A DNA stretch of 64,000 nt from Anticarsia gemmatalis (lineage: Eukaryota > Arthropoda > Insecta > Lepidoptera > Erebidae): the NCBI RefSeq assembly GCF_050436995.1, contig NC_134765.1, positions 9,699,501-9,763,500 on the forward strand. Direction: 5' to 3'. The notes below the pieces were generated by a model. The model searched no databases. It saw only the letters and a list, made by a program, of their open reading frames with translations, and was not told the DNA's origin. The position numbers and the translations under genes were made by a program. Each line of letters opens with the position of its first letter. The first letter of the stretch is position 1. This document shows, one piece after another, positions 42,201 to 54,350 of this stretch.

Positions 42201-45193
42201 TGTATATAGTTGTCCCTAGGATTTGAATAAAGTTTTAAACATCTAACTATTTTGATGCGTAAGCACACAAGTATATTCCGAGTTTAACCTGATATTTAAG
42301 TGAGTTTATACATCTAACTATGTTTACACAAAATTATTGCAACTTAGTTAGATCTCGCCGACTCAGCTAAATAACATTGTCAAATTTTAGTAAAAATGGT
42401 AATTCGTAAATAGGTTAAAAAATCCTAATCACTCATCGAAAAAGTTAACAAATCCTAAGTTCAGTACAATTATGAGTACCTGACATAACTTTTTAATTTT
42501 TGTCAAGTGCATGACGAAATTTTGTTCTATAATAATGCGCTAGAGGCGCTGATCACTTTTGATAAGTATTCTCGACATTTACTACACAGCAAACTTAATT
42601 AGTTATAAAAAATTACCCTTACTTTATTTACCTCAATATCAAACACAAAATTAGTAATCCTCACCTAATAGTAAATTTTCACCCGCTATCGCGTATAACT
42701 TGAAACAGTTTGAAACAACTGGAGCGTATCGTTATCTCGGCCATCGATCATTTAACATCCCCCCGTGAATACGCGTCGATGTACTTCGATGTATGTCGAT
42801 GTATGGAAAATCATCGCTTAATTGTTTCCTACGTATACAGGCTGTTGTTTATCGTAAAGTTTACTTATGTTGTTTTATTGTGGATATTGTTTGTTGGATT
42901 CATTGTGGGATTACTGTAATCCGATGTTTTATGGTACTGAATATGGTAAAGAATTTTCGATTTTGATTACTGATTTTGTTTGCTTTTTGTAGCTTATTTT
43001 TTCTTATTAATTGAGGTTCCTTGTACTATCCCACGACCGTGAAAAGAGAAAACCTCTTTAGCCTTTGCCGATCTAGTGGTTAATTTAACACCTTTATAGA
43101 TGTCTGTCATAGGTTCAACAAATTTTAATTTGACAATAAGCGAACGATTGTAATTTCTGATATCAACGAGAATTTCACCTAATCCACAGCAACAGATATT
43201 GATACGAAAAAAATTGAAAATCTATATTTAATATAAGTTTTAATTAAGCTAATTCCCCCAAAACACACACATACAAAACAAAGTGCACTACAATAAGTGT
43301 ACAAAGTAAGCCGGTGTAAACCGTCGGAATGGCTTTAATTAAGCCGCCGGGTAAAAAGTTGCCGGCGACACGACAAATAAACTGCATGTCCGACACTTTA
43401 CATGTTTCTTTTTATTTTAATAAAGTAGAATAAGGGTGGGGGTGAATGTCGGGGGTGAATTTGCGGGCTATTTATTACTCTTTCGTTATTGCGGGTGTAA
43501 TATGGGTTTATAGCTGTGATATTGTAAGTTATTGTGGATATGTGTTGTCAAAACTGAGGTTTTTTTATTACCAATTGGCCACGTACTGGTAAGCAAAATT
43601 ACGGCAATTGGTTTTTTTTAAACCGGCTTACAGTGTAGGACTTTATTTAAAGTGGATTTTTTGACCCGATCCGAGATTCGATCCCCAGTCGGGCCTAGGA
43701 GGATATCACGGTGTCACGCATATACTACGGACCTCGATACGGAAGCGTTATTAATTGGATTAAAGTTTAAGTTCAGACGAGTATCAAATGAAATCCATGT
43801 AGTCTTTGGAAGTGCATTAAAAAGACGCAGTGTATTTAAATTTTGCTTATAATCATGCAATATATTCTGCTGGAAATGTCTTCTCATTTACTAAATTTAC
43901 ATAGAAATTATAATACGCAATTTTTTACGCTTAAGTTGCTCCTACATCTAACGCTAAAATAAGCTTAAAATAACTTCATTAACTTAGTTTCTAGTAGTCT
44001 AGTAAAAACCCTAGATTTAAGGTTGCCAGACTAAAAATAAGGTAGAATAGAGGTGGACCACTTTTGTGACAGCTCTCGTAAATGGGTTTTAATTTAAAAT
44101 TAAAATGGCGGCAGTGAAATTACTGTTGTTGATGTTAATTATGAGGTTTCGACGTTGCAATTAGCTTTGAGTTCAGATTCACAATGTTTTATGAAAGGTT
44201 CATTGTTAAATTGTATTGAATACCCCGTGAAAAATTTTTTGAGATATGATTTTCTTTAATTGGAGCAATGATCAAGTTTCGTAGTAAATTTTTTGTTGTT
44301 CCTCTTTCATATTCCATCATTATGCAGAAAGAAGGAAAGATTTATTTAAGTACAAGTTTTTTCTTTCATTGTTCTTCTGTTCTATAGAACATCCACTATG
44401 TCCCCAATCCAACAGAAATTGCGAAACTTCTAACGCTTACGCAAAATCTTTTATTGTCAATCTAAGGTCAAAGATTAACAAGTAAATCTAAAGAATTCAT
44501 AACAGTCTTTCAAATAAAACCAACGGTTCACACTGTTATTGTAACTTGTAAAAGCATCTTCATAAAAAGATGTTTTCAAATAATACTAACCGGCCTCTAG
44601 TCCCATCAAGGAAATATTCGCGCCAGTCAATCGCTTATCGACTGGCAACTAGATAGGAAATGTCATACGCACTTTAGTTTTCAGTCCTACAAATACAAAA
44701 AGAAACCTTGTAACACATAAACAGAATCTCAGTAGATATTCGCAGCAGTTTACATATTCGTACAAATGTTCGACACATAACCGCGCTCGTCCCAGGAGCT
44801 CCACACCTTATGTCACGGAAATCTTACCTTTTTGTGCGAAACAACTGAATATGTTCACCTACATATTCATAATCTTATTATGGACGAACTATGAATACAA
44901 GAGATTTTGCGTGGAAAGGTAAATACTAGGCTAGAAAGGGTTTGTTTGAATGCCTTCGTCTGTTGTATTTTTTAATACGTTTTTCAACCTTAACATACGG
45001 GTTTTTTTTAGTTTGGTATTAATACCTACGATACTAAATGATTGTCAAGCATTGTGCATAGAAGTTTAAAAAAAATCACAGGTGTAAAAGAAACTCACGA
45101 TGATTTTATTAGTAAATAGATAAATAAATAGTTCTTATATATTGAAAGCCGTATGGGTTATGGTGCGTGGCCTATCCGGGGAAATAGGAGTTG
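42201..45193. other. Long stretch without recognised gene
   Basis: GC-richer patches occur at 42715-42860 (TCGATGTA repeated about three times) and 43290-43400 (AGCCGCCGGGTAAAAAGTTG). A SINE-like B box in reverse (GAGATTCGATCCCCAGTCGG) lies at 43672-43691. No coding frame carries a recognisable motif; the frame at 42710-42919 starts at TTG and is hydrophobic at its end only. Confidence 0.4.
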
Positions 45194-45330
45194 TTTTTAA
45201 CCGACTTCAAAAAAAGGAGGAGGTTCTCAATTCGTCGCGATATATTTTTTTATGTATGTTCAGCGATCATTTCTAAACGGCTGGACTAATGTGCAAAATT
45301 CTTTTTTTTTTCATACATATGTTGTCTGTC
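45194..45330 (+). repeat. Unclassified dispersed repeat end
   Basis: TTTTTAACCGACTTCAAAAA, then AGGAGGAGGTTCTCAATTCG, TATGTATGTTCAGCGATC and GGCTGGACTAATGTG. The first part is the inverse of 6701-6739. The motif is widespread in Lepidoptera as far as I recall, but I cannot assign it to an element class. Confidence 0.55.
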
Positions 45331-46074
45331 ATTTTATATATTCAATAGGTTATTCAGTTTTTTTCAAATGACCTGCGAAAGTGGGACAGCATATCTAATT
45401 TACTGTTTGAGCAAAAGAGACAAGTGATACGACCAGTTCCACTAAAAATATAGACTCGCTAGGAGATAAAACAAGCGTTGTAAATGTAAAACTGAAGACA
45501 CACCGGCTGAAAAAATACTGTCATTGTGAACTAGGTTTTAGTAGTTGTATTCTTGAATTGTGAGTGATCAAGTCCGTTACAGTGTTACTATTTGGTGTAA
45601 TGTTCCTGTGTTAGTTTGGAGGTCTTAAACTGATGTTCAAAAACTAAAATTACGTAACTATAGTCCTACAACTTAGTAGAGAGACTATTATAATAGGCTC
45701 AAAGAAGAATTTAAAACATCAGTGATAGATTTATGCAGCTGAACGTGGTATGTTTTATACAGCTACTTTTATCCTGGAAATAAACATAATTAAAATCACT
45801 TGCCCAGCAGTGCGACGATCATGGGTTGAAAAAAATTGTCATTTTCAGTCTTCCAAAGCTCGGAAACGTTTTGAAAAAGTAATATTATGATGTTATATCG
45901 CGAATAAATTGCAACGAAGCCGGCACTTGATCCTGGGATCCTAAATAAGAATCAGGCTCGAACCCTCGGTAAGACGGTGACCCGACACAAATCCTCGCGC
46001 TACCAACGTTACAAGGACAAGCGCTTTTTTAAATTGTCCAAAGTCGATGTTTTTCTAGTATGTGAAGAAGATCT
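45331..46074. other. Unrecognised DNA
   Basis: A possible degraded tRNA-like head lies at 45945-45980 (reverse), not convincing. No gene. Confidence 0.35.
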
Positions 46075-46208
46075 TATATATAAAATTTCCATGTCACAAT
46101 GTTAGTAACCGTACTCCTCCGAAACGGCTCCACCGATTCTCATGAAATTTTGTGAGCATATTGAATAGGTCTGAGAATCGGCCAACATCTATTTTTCATG
46201 CCCCTAAT
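46075..46208 (+). mobile_element. Hel-C fragment, forward
   Basis: TATATAAAATTTCCATGTCA, CTCCTCCGAAACGGCTCC, GAAATTTTGTGAGCATATTG and CTGAGAATCGGCCAACATCT match the 5' part of the element at 5741-5950 read in reverse. CTAG terminus missing. Confidence 0.65.
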
Positions 46209-48229
46209 TCTTTTAATTATGACATAGTTCGCACGTTTGTAATGGCCAGAGTAGGTATAAAAGGAACTAATGATACGATTGTTTCCAATCGTAATTTATA
46301 TAATCATTCAGACTCAATACAAACATATAGATAGAAAACAAACAAATGCCAAACCAATAACCAAACGAAATACTCCAATAATAATACACTCAAAACATTC
46401 TATTTAATTGAACGAATGAAAAAAAAGCATAAACCACAACAAAGCAGGATCCGATGAAAATAAACGTTGGTATATAGAAATAGAAAGTATTTCAATCTCA
46501 TGTAGATTCGCTAAATGCCGGGGTGTGGGCACAATCCCTACTATCGGCCGGCAAGCTTCCCAGTTTCATTTCCTCTGCACGCTCATACAAACAAATGCCT
46601 ATATGTATGGTGTTAGTTACAGCGGAGATGGACGCGGAGCGGGTTAATATAATTACATTTTGTAAGAATTTTACTGTTTGAAATGTTTATATAATAAGAA
46701 TTGTGTGAAATTTTAATTCAAATAATTAAGTTTATCATGTCCGTAGAGAAATCCGGAACGATCATTTCTTTTTCTAGACAAGCTAAATTTGGAATAATTC
46801 TTGGTGTTTATAAATTTAAAAGCACTTTTTTTGCTTATCAGTAAAAATATAATTTGAACATAATTGTAACTATGACGTTGCTACCGCTGCGCTATTATAA
46901 AGTGGTAATCAATTCATCAATCAACGAAAATGTTGCGAGATCCGGCGAAATAAAAAAATAGTTAATTCGGATTAAGTTTTATCTATTTGTACATAATAAC
47001 TTTTGAAAACACACCATTTTTCAGAAGATTAACTAAGCACCTAGTCAGTCAGTAACTCTGGTCATATTTCACAAACAATAAAAGTGATTCAATTTCTTCA
47101 GAAAAAAAGTGACCATCTCAAAACCGCTCCCAATGCGACCCACATTCTCCCCAAGACCTTCAATTTCCTTTTTCCAGTCTATGATATTGAATTGCTTTCA
47201 TCGAATATAATAGGGCACTTATGTCAAGTGTGAAATTGCCGTACAAATATTACGAATGACAATAAATAGTAAACGATTGGTACATACCATATATTTCTAT
47301 ATTGAATTAAGATAGAAGGAAAAACTCATATGTTTTTTGGGGTACGGTAGGAATTGGTTCAATGGTTTGGTATTGTTTCGTTTTTCTATTATATTCTTAC
47401 CCTTGGTTTATATAAATAGCTATGCATAACACGATTCCATACTTATAGTAAATCGCGCGTGTTTGTTTGTTTCTTACACTATCACGTGTAAAATACTAAG
47501 CCGATATTGATGGAACATGAACATTGTAAAATAAATTGGTAACAACGAGTTTAATGTAAACTCAACTTCATCAAACAGTTCAACTATGAAAATGACGAAA
47601 AATAGTTGGATTTCATATGCCTATATCTACACCTTTGGATATAACAATCGTGATTATATTTTTTTTCTTACATTACACAGTATCTGCCAAAGTGCAACTC
47701 ACACTTGACGCATTTATTTTTTTGTCATATTACCCGAATTACTTAAGAATTATGATTATTGTATTAAAGCTAATAGCTTATTCTTAGCTTTTCTGCTTAT
47801 ATAGCAACCTCCGGCAACTTTATGTACGTTATTAAAAATAACACAGCACAGTTGTAATAACGGAATTATTTTAGTTGTATAGAAAATTGGCTTTTATTAT
47901 TATGATACTAACAAAATAATTGTACATTGAACCGAAAAATGGAAACAGTCTTAGGTATTGAATTGAAAGCGAATCAAATTATTTTATAATAGCATTGAAA
48001 TATGATTTAAAATGACTACCTAAACATTTCGTACATTTAAATTGTCTGTCTTTCGTTATGACTTTAGGTTATATTTAATACGTTGTCTAGTAAAAAAAAA
48101 GCATTTATTTATTCGAATAACATATTTTTGCGAAGGGAAATTTGTAGGAAAATAAATAATTAATATTGAAAGATATGTTATACATTGCCAAATCCTACAT
48201 ACATAAATGCAGTCGGTACTTCGGTAGTG
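46209..48229. other. Unrecognised AT-rich DNA
   Basis: A GC-richer patch at 46510-46650 (GGCCGGCAAGCTTCCCAG, GGAGATGGACGCGGAGCGGG) has no recognisable identity. Elsewhere no feature. Confidence 0.4.
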
Positions 48230-48425
48230 AATCTAGCTGAATGGTTTGATTTTCGGGCCGGGTAAATCACTTACTGTTGGTCATTTCAAATTTATGTAAC
48301 AATATTTTACAATAGTAGCCCGGAGTTTGGTTACGTGCCTTGTGAACGGCTCATCAATAAAATAGGCTCATGTAATAGACCTCGTATATCTCATACACCT
48401 CTGCCTAAAACCTTGGATTTTGATA
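48230..48425 (+). mobile_element. SINE-D, forward copy
   Basis: GATTTTCGGGCCGGGTAAAT (decayed B-box region), GCCCGGAGTTTGGTTACGTG and CGGCTCATCAATAAAATAGG, then CATACACCTCTGCCTAAAAC. It shares order with 36000-36170. Confidence 0.65.
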
Positions 48426-48426
48426 T

Positions 48427-48459
48427 TATAGGCTTGACATACATAATGTCAAGCCTATA
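48427..48459. repeat. Perfect 14-bp inverted repeat (hairpin)
   Basis: TATAGGCTTGACAT (48427-48440) and ATGTCAAGCCTATA (48446-48459) are separated by ACATA. It lies exactly between SINE-D and SINE-C copies. It could mark a fold-back insertion scar. Confidence 0.85.
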
Positions 48460-48469
48460 CTGAAATGCA

Positions 48470-48710
48470 CGTTTGTGTTACGTGGTACCGTAACCAACCG
48501 TAATGACGCCGCGTGTGGTGGTGTGGTGGGTACGAATCCCGGTCCGAAACAAATATTGTATGATGAGCACGATTATTTTTGTTTTGTTTTGCTTTATTAC
48601 TTATCTAGTATTTATAAGTATGTTTCTCAGTTATCTAGTTACTATAATACAACCTCTGCTTAGTTTGGAATCGGCTTACCGTGTGTGAATTGTCCAATGA
48701 TGATATGATG
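48470..48710 (+). mobile_element. SINE-C, diverged copy
   Basis: Carries CGCCGCGTGTGGTGG, the B-box-like GTGGGTACGAATCCCGG, ATTGTATGATGAGCACGATT, CTGCTTAGTTTGGAATCGGC and TACCGTGTGTGAATTGTCCA. Same order as the copy at 58650-58900. The A box is decayed. Confidence 0.75.
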
Positions 48711-49160
48711 AACAAATAAACCAAACTAAATCAAAGGGCATCCACAGTTCTATGTAGTATATACCTATATTGTTATGATACACATTAGAATGGCAAACAG
48801 ATATGATCGATTGCACCTCGCAATGCAACCGCTCGCGTGTGTGCATATGATTTGGGGTTTAGCCCGCTTTCCTGTGTTTCAACATATGCACTGTATCAAT
48901 GTGTGTAGTTATGTGGGTATAGAGTTATAGTGGTTAGTTTTAGTTTTTACAAGAGAATTACGTAGAAACGTTTTACATGGGATAACACGCCGCAAGTGGT
49001 CATTGTCGCTAGCTATGGCCGTAGATTTTAATATTATTTTTTCTAACTTAGCGAATAGCTCTTTTTGTCATCGTCTCTTTTTTCGAGAAACAATTTAAAA
49101 GATTGTTACAGATTCTGATTATCCAAGATAATCAATGATCTGTTAATAACTGTATCCGTT
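48711..49160. other. Unrecognised DNA
   Basis: No gene recognised. It probably includes the upstream part of the repeat ending at 49250. Confidence 0.35.
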
Positions 49161-49250
49161 CGAGAGTTATGACGCCACAGACAGGCAGACAGACACACAG
49201 ACAGACACGTCAAACTTATAACACCCCCTTTTGCGAAGAGGGTTAAAAAC
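49161..49250 (+). repeat. Unclassified element end with AGACAGAC run
   Basis: GAGAGTTATGACGCCACAGA, a degenerate CAGACAGACAC run, then CGTCAAACTTATAACACCCC and GAAGAGGGTTAAAAAC. I recall this ending from many lepidopteran repeats; the class is uncertain. Confidence 0.45.
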
Positions 49251-50418
49251 ATAAAAAATGTTCCCAATTTAAAGTTTTGATACTAAAAAAATCAACCTTC
49301 ATAAATATGTTTCTGATTTATTAACTCATTGCGTTGAAAATACAAAGTACAAATCCTCAGGAAAACATCTTCTTAATGTTTACAGATAAAATATTGACTT
49401 CCGATCGCATATTGACTATTCTGTACCGAACCATTTTGCTGACGGAAATATACTAGACAATTATTTATTTGTAAGGTCTGAAAATACCTATATTTAAATG
49501 GGTCTAATTCTTGACAGGTTCTTTTCTTAATACGTTGCTTAAACAAATAAGTAAGTAAATAGGATTAAAGTCTATAGAGACTTTAGCATCACAGTAATGA
49601 AAATAAAAAGAACACTATGTTTTATAAAAACAATACCTTATATATAAGGTATAACGATTATTTATGAGTCTAAAATGTGATACTAATCATAATATATCAT
49701 GCTTATTAACGAATACTCAAATACTATTAAAATATGTCATCAAACGCAACTTATATTAAACCTCACGATTGATTAAAAGCCTTACATAAACACCTAACTT
49801 AGAAATCCGCAAATCCATGCAATCTGAAACTGTCAAAAAATATATTAAATCTTTAATTTCAATAAACAAAATCTTCAGTGAAATATTGCAAAACTTTTTT
49901 GTTTCGTAAATGTACAATTTTATCCCTTTATGACAACCTGTAATTGACTTGGTAGAATCCCTGGATTTTCTCCAGCCTGTATTACCTTCAATTCAATAGC
50001 TTTTGACCTAGGTCTACATATGAAGGTCGTTAGTTAACTGTTTTATATTTTACTAAAGTGGCCGTAGGATGCAAAAAAGTTGATTAAATCATTTTTGCCA
50101 CCTTAAATATAACCAGACCTTATAAAATATAATGGGCTTATGGCCGATTCCACCATTCTGAATAACTATTGGTTAACTTATAGAGTGGAAGATTTGTTTA
50201 TATATTTGTTGTCTTTTTCCCAATTTGATAAGTAATCTGGCACTTATCCATAAGCTGTGATATGTACTCATATAGTCCATCATGTTGGTCAAATGCGGAA
50301 TGAAAACTTTGCACTTTTTCAATAACTCCGTGGCACGACAAAGGTATGCTCAAATTCTATGCGATTAGCGCTCTACAGATTGTCGGCATCAAAGGATGCT
50401 AATTTTTGTTTCACTACA
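49251..50418. other. Unrecognised DNA with a 20-bp palindrome
   Basis: ATACCTTATATATAAGGTAT at 49633-49652 is a perfect 20-bp palindrome. No other structure and no gene recognised. Confidence 0.5.
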
Positions 50419-50604
50419 ACTCTCATTAAGAATTGCTCTTGTATCGCGGGGACTTTTACAAACATACAAACAAATCACGACCAGACCCGAAACAATTATT
50501 TGTGTATCGCCCAAATAATTGCTCCGTGTGTGAATGGAACCCACGACCTCCCGACACAATGGTATCGACGTGGCGACCTAAACCACTGCGCCACGGAGGC
50601 AGTC
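50419..50604 (-). mobile_element. SINE-A, reverse copy
   Basis: From TAAGAATTGCTCTTGTATCG through CAGACCCGAAACAATTATTT and GGAACCCACGACCTCCCGAC (B box inverse) to AAACCACTGCGCCACGGAGG (A box inverse). Both promoter boxes are recognisable. Confidence 0.88.
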
Positions 50605-51656
50605 AAAAAGTTAATCTACTGCCCTTTCAAGGACTAGTGGGTTCAATTATTTATAAACTTTAATAACAAACTAAAACATAAAAAAACTACTAGTAAACTC
50701 ATTCCAGGCGGCCATTAAAAAAGCGTAAGACGTCCAATTTTATTGTGGCAGCGACTTGCGAACTCAATTTGTGTAATTCGCTTGTAAATGCGTCAAGGAA
50801 CGAGGGAGGCTAATTCAATGTGCCGTTACGTGGTGAGCTTAGAAATATGCTGCAATTGTCTCGTGGAATATCGTCTGATACTTGTTAACTACTTATAAAT
50901 AGGTTCAAGCGTATGATACGTATAAAAAATGAGGACAAAATATAATTAAGATTTGACTTCAAAAACTAAATTTAAGAGATTATCTGTCAACAAATTTTTA
51001 GTGATTGCCTAGTGCATGACAAAGGTAGTCGGATATCTCCATAGTCAAAGACAAATATGCTTTATTTCATAAACTTTAACAAGTATTTGAAATCGTTATA
51101 GTATTTCCATATTTCGGTAAGCAAGTATCAGTTTTGGACTTGTACATGGCCCCTCGCTTGATTGGTTATAAGAGTGAGGAAAAAGAGTATAATATGTATC
51201 TGTTTAATTTGCACAAACTTGGACAAACAATCTGTTTCACAAATTGCTAGATTCAGAGTGATCATCAAAAATGACTGCCAAGGTCGAATATCGGTGAGAA
51301 GACATAATTATACTTTGAAATTTAGAAGGAACGTAACCTATTGATTTCAAACGTATATATTGTTCTATATTAACCAAGCGGCTGTTAGTCTAAAAACGGA
51401 TTTTTAAAAATTATAAACAAACAATAATCCAATGTTACGGGATTAATCAGATACGTGACTGTACTATACCTATAAACAAAGTAACCAACACTATAATAGC
51501 GGTACAAATTGTGCTAGAACAAGGTATCTATCTGAAGGCTTCGTCGCAAGGCTCGGAATTGCATCAGAGAGTACGTCACTGCGCTACTAACTTTACACAC
51601 TGTCTCACTGAATAGTGCTACAGAAAATAGTCTTTGTACGGCCATAGAAACAGCGG
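50605..51656. other. Unrecognised DNA
   Basis: No supported gene or repeat. Confidence 0.4.
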
Positions 51657-51790
51657 TGATCAAATCAAATCAAATCATTCATTCATATAGGTCAAATGCT
51701 AACACTTATGATAGTCAATGATACAGAGAGTGAATTTACCGCCAATTCGGAAGGTAGGGCCAGTGAGAAGAGCTGGCGAGAAACTCCTGG
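51657..51790 (-). repeat. Repeat F (LINE 3' UTR), reverse copy
   Basis: The ATCAAATCAAATCAAATCAT tail, then GAGAGTGAATTTACCGCC and AGAAGAGCTGGCGAGAAAC: the inverse of 42045-42200, with a cleaner (ATCAA)n tail. Confidence 0.75.
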
Positions 51791-54043
51791 CTACTCTTTT
51801 TAATCGCCAAATAGTTTAACAATATTTCTATTACGCGTAAAATTGTAGATATAAATGAAATTATTCTGCAAATTATTGAGTTTTTGTTAATTGTCAATAA
51901 AGACGTTTTTGTGATTATATTTGGATTTTGTTAAATAATGAGATATTTGTGAATTTTACTAATTAGAGCTAAATAGACCTTTTCTTTACTTTAACGCACT
52001 TAAAAGCCAATTTCTAAATATAAAATACAATCCGAATATTAAATGGAATTCGTAGAAAATCAAGTTCCATGCTTTAAATATAATGAACAAATCAAAGCTA
52101 TCTGTTTTATAAACATAGACTTATTTATACGCGTGCTGTAACAAAACAACCCTTTTTATATTTTGGTGTCAGGGCTGATCTTTAATTTTGTTGGCATTTT
52201 CACTGGATTTAGGCCAATTTTTATTCAGGAATGTGAAAGGTCAGGATCAATCTTACTTTAATCATGAAAAATAAGTCACCATCTTAAAAAATCATGCGCA
52301 TAAAATACGAAACACCGATCTAAATTTACCTTTGTAACTTAGAGCAAGAGGAACAATACATTCTTCAACAAAAAAAATGTGTTATTTGTTTGTATCATTA
52401 CAATTCAATTCACTTTATTGGTTAATGTACATGCCCCATATCAAAGGTCTAGAAACTAAACAAAGTCTGGAGAACTACTTAACACTTAAATAAAATTAAA
52501 TGTTTTCGTCCAAAATGAAAGATACACAAAGATAAATAAATATAAAAAAAACTCCATCCCTCGTACTTCATAGCCACGCACAAAAATTAAAACTACATTT
52601 GTATTCAAGGGCTGAACATAAAGTTTTACAGTCTTAGTCAATTTAAATCAATTCCGAAGAAGTTTGCGCCGCAATAAATCCGTCAGTTCCGTACGGAATT
52701 AAACGGAACAACGGTACACGTCAAGGACATTGTTCTATGTCAATCAATAGACTTCTTGTTTATGAGTTACTGTGGAGTTTGCCCGAGGGGGACATAAACG
52801 ATGTTAGGATTGAAGCCGATGCCTTTTTTTCTTTGAGATTATTACTGGCTGCTAGATTTGGGAGCTTTAAGGGCAACCAAAAATCACGAAGATAATACTA
52901 TTGCACTAGGAATTTTGGTTGCCTCTGCAGCTAGTCAGGCTGGTGTGGTAGTACTATGTATTTAATTATAGGGGGCGACATCTCCATGGTATGACTACTT
53001 CATGCTTTTTTAATCTGAGATTATAATTAATTCAGACCACAGTGTCACATGCGCCAAAATGTCAAGCATTTCAAGGTAAAATGGATGTTTGCGTTAATTC
53101 TCGTTTAATAGTAAACAGAATAAAATGCAACACGAATGTTAAAATCTTATGATCGTTTTATAAAGAATAATAAAGACGCTTTACAAATATATGCAACTTT
53201 TGATTTTGTATTCTAAAGAAACATTTATGTAGATGGACGTTTGAATGCTTAATATGGGATGGATTACGATCGGACTATGGGATATTAAATCGTTTTGAAC
53301 AAGGCGGAAGTAAAGGATTGTGTTCACAACATGTGGTGTATTTATGAGAACAATGAATAACGGGGAACGTTCTATCAACCTGAAATAAATTCGGCTCCTA
53401 ATCCATATATAAACCTCTTATTCAAATAACTGATGCACTTAAATAACCCAACATGCTGTTATTGAAATGAACGATACTTCGTTAAAGCCTTATGCATTAA
53501 CAGAAATTAAGGATCAAAATGGAAGCAACTATCTGAGGTCCATACAAGCATTTTTTGTAATGTACTCGTACCTCCTACTTAACTAAACCGTCGACGCATT
53601 GCACATGCACAGAGAACCCAAAATACTATTATTTAAATAAACTATACCTTGCTTCCAGCCCTTTCATTATAAACCCTATGCATTAACACAATCATGTTCA
53701 AAACCCAAAAACAAAATTGGAGCGATTATCTTAGATTCATACTAGCAATAGTTTTACGTAAAAATCTCAATTCGTTCACCACGGTACCAAATAGCGGCAT
53801 AACTCTAACCATATTTTCCATTGTTACAACCTGTTAAAAAATAAATTTCTTCCTAATTTGTACAGTATTTTGATAAGTTGACTTCAATAGCTAACCTTGA
53901 CAATTTCAAATACTGTAAATAAGAGTCTGCGTAATAATTTATTTTTAGAAATCGCACGACCTACTTTGACTAGAATATATTTAACTCAAACCTTGAAACG
54001 TTCAGCAAATGGTTATCAATAACTTGATTAGTATTAATAACTA
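51791..54043. other. Mostly unrecognised AT-rich DNA with repeat G copy
   Basis: Repeat G lies at 53040-53105 (GCGCCAAAATGTCAAGCATT, TTTGCGTTAATTCTCG). No coding frame with recognisable motifs. Confidence 0.45.
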
Positions 54044-54350
54044 GCTGACCCGCGCAACTTCGCTTGCGTCACTGAAGAGAATGGGTCAAAATTTTCCCCG
54101 TTGTCGTAACATTTTTCGTTGCTACTCCGCTCCTAATGACCGTAGCGTGATGTTATATAGCCTATAGCCTTCCTCGATAAATAGGCTATCTAACACTGAA
54201 ATAATTTTTGAAATCGGACCAGTAGTTCCTGAGATTAGCGCGTTCAAACAAACAAACAAACAAACAAACTCTTCAGCTTTATAATATTAGTATAGATTAG
54301 TATAGATTAGTATAGATTAGTATAGATTAGTATAGATTAGTATAGATTCA
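54044..54350 (-). mobile_element. Hel-A Helitron with sixfold amplified 5' terminus
   Basis: In reverse orientation: CTAGCTGACCCGCGCAACTT at the 3' end, the body GTAGCGTGATGTTATATAGC, a CAAACAAA run, CTTCAGCTTTATAATATT, and then six perfect tandem copies of AGTATAGATT (54289-54348). The decamer is the element's own 5' end, which occurs one to three times in other copies. Confidence 0.9.

Noticed and set aside
42710..42919. 69-codon frame with hydrophobic C-terminus resembling a small membrane protein
   Set aside because: It begins at TTG, has no ATG in context, and nothing else supports expression.
54289..54350. CRISPR-like array of short repeats
   Set aside because: The units are contiguous with no spacers and derive from a Helitron end in a eukaryotic genome.
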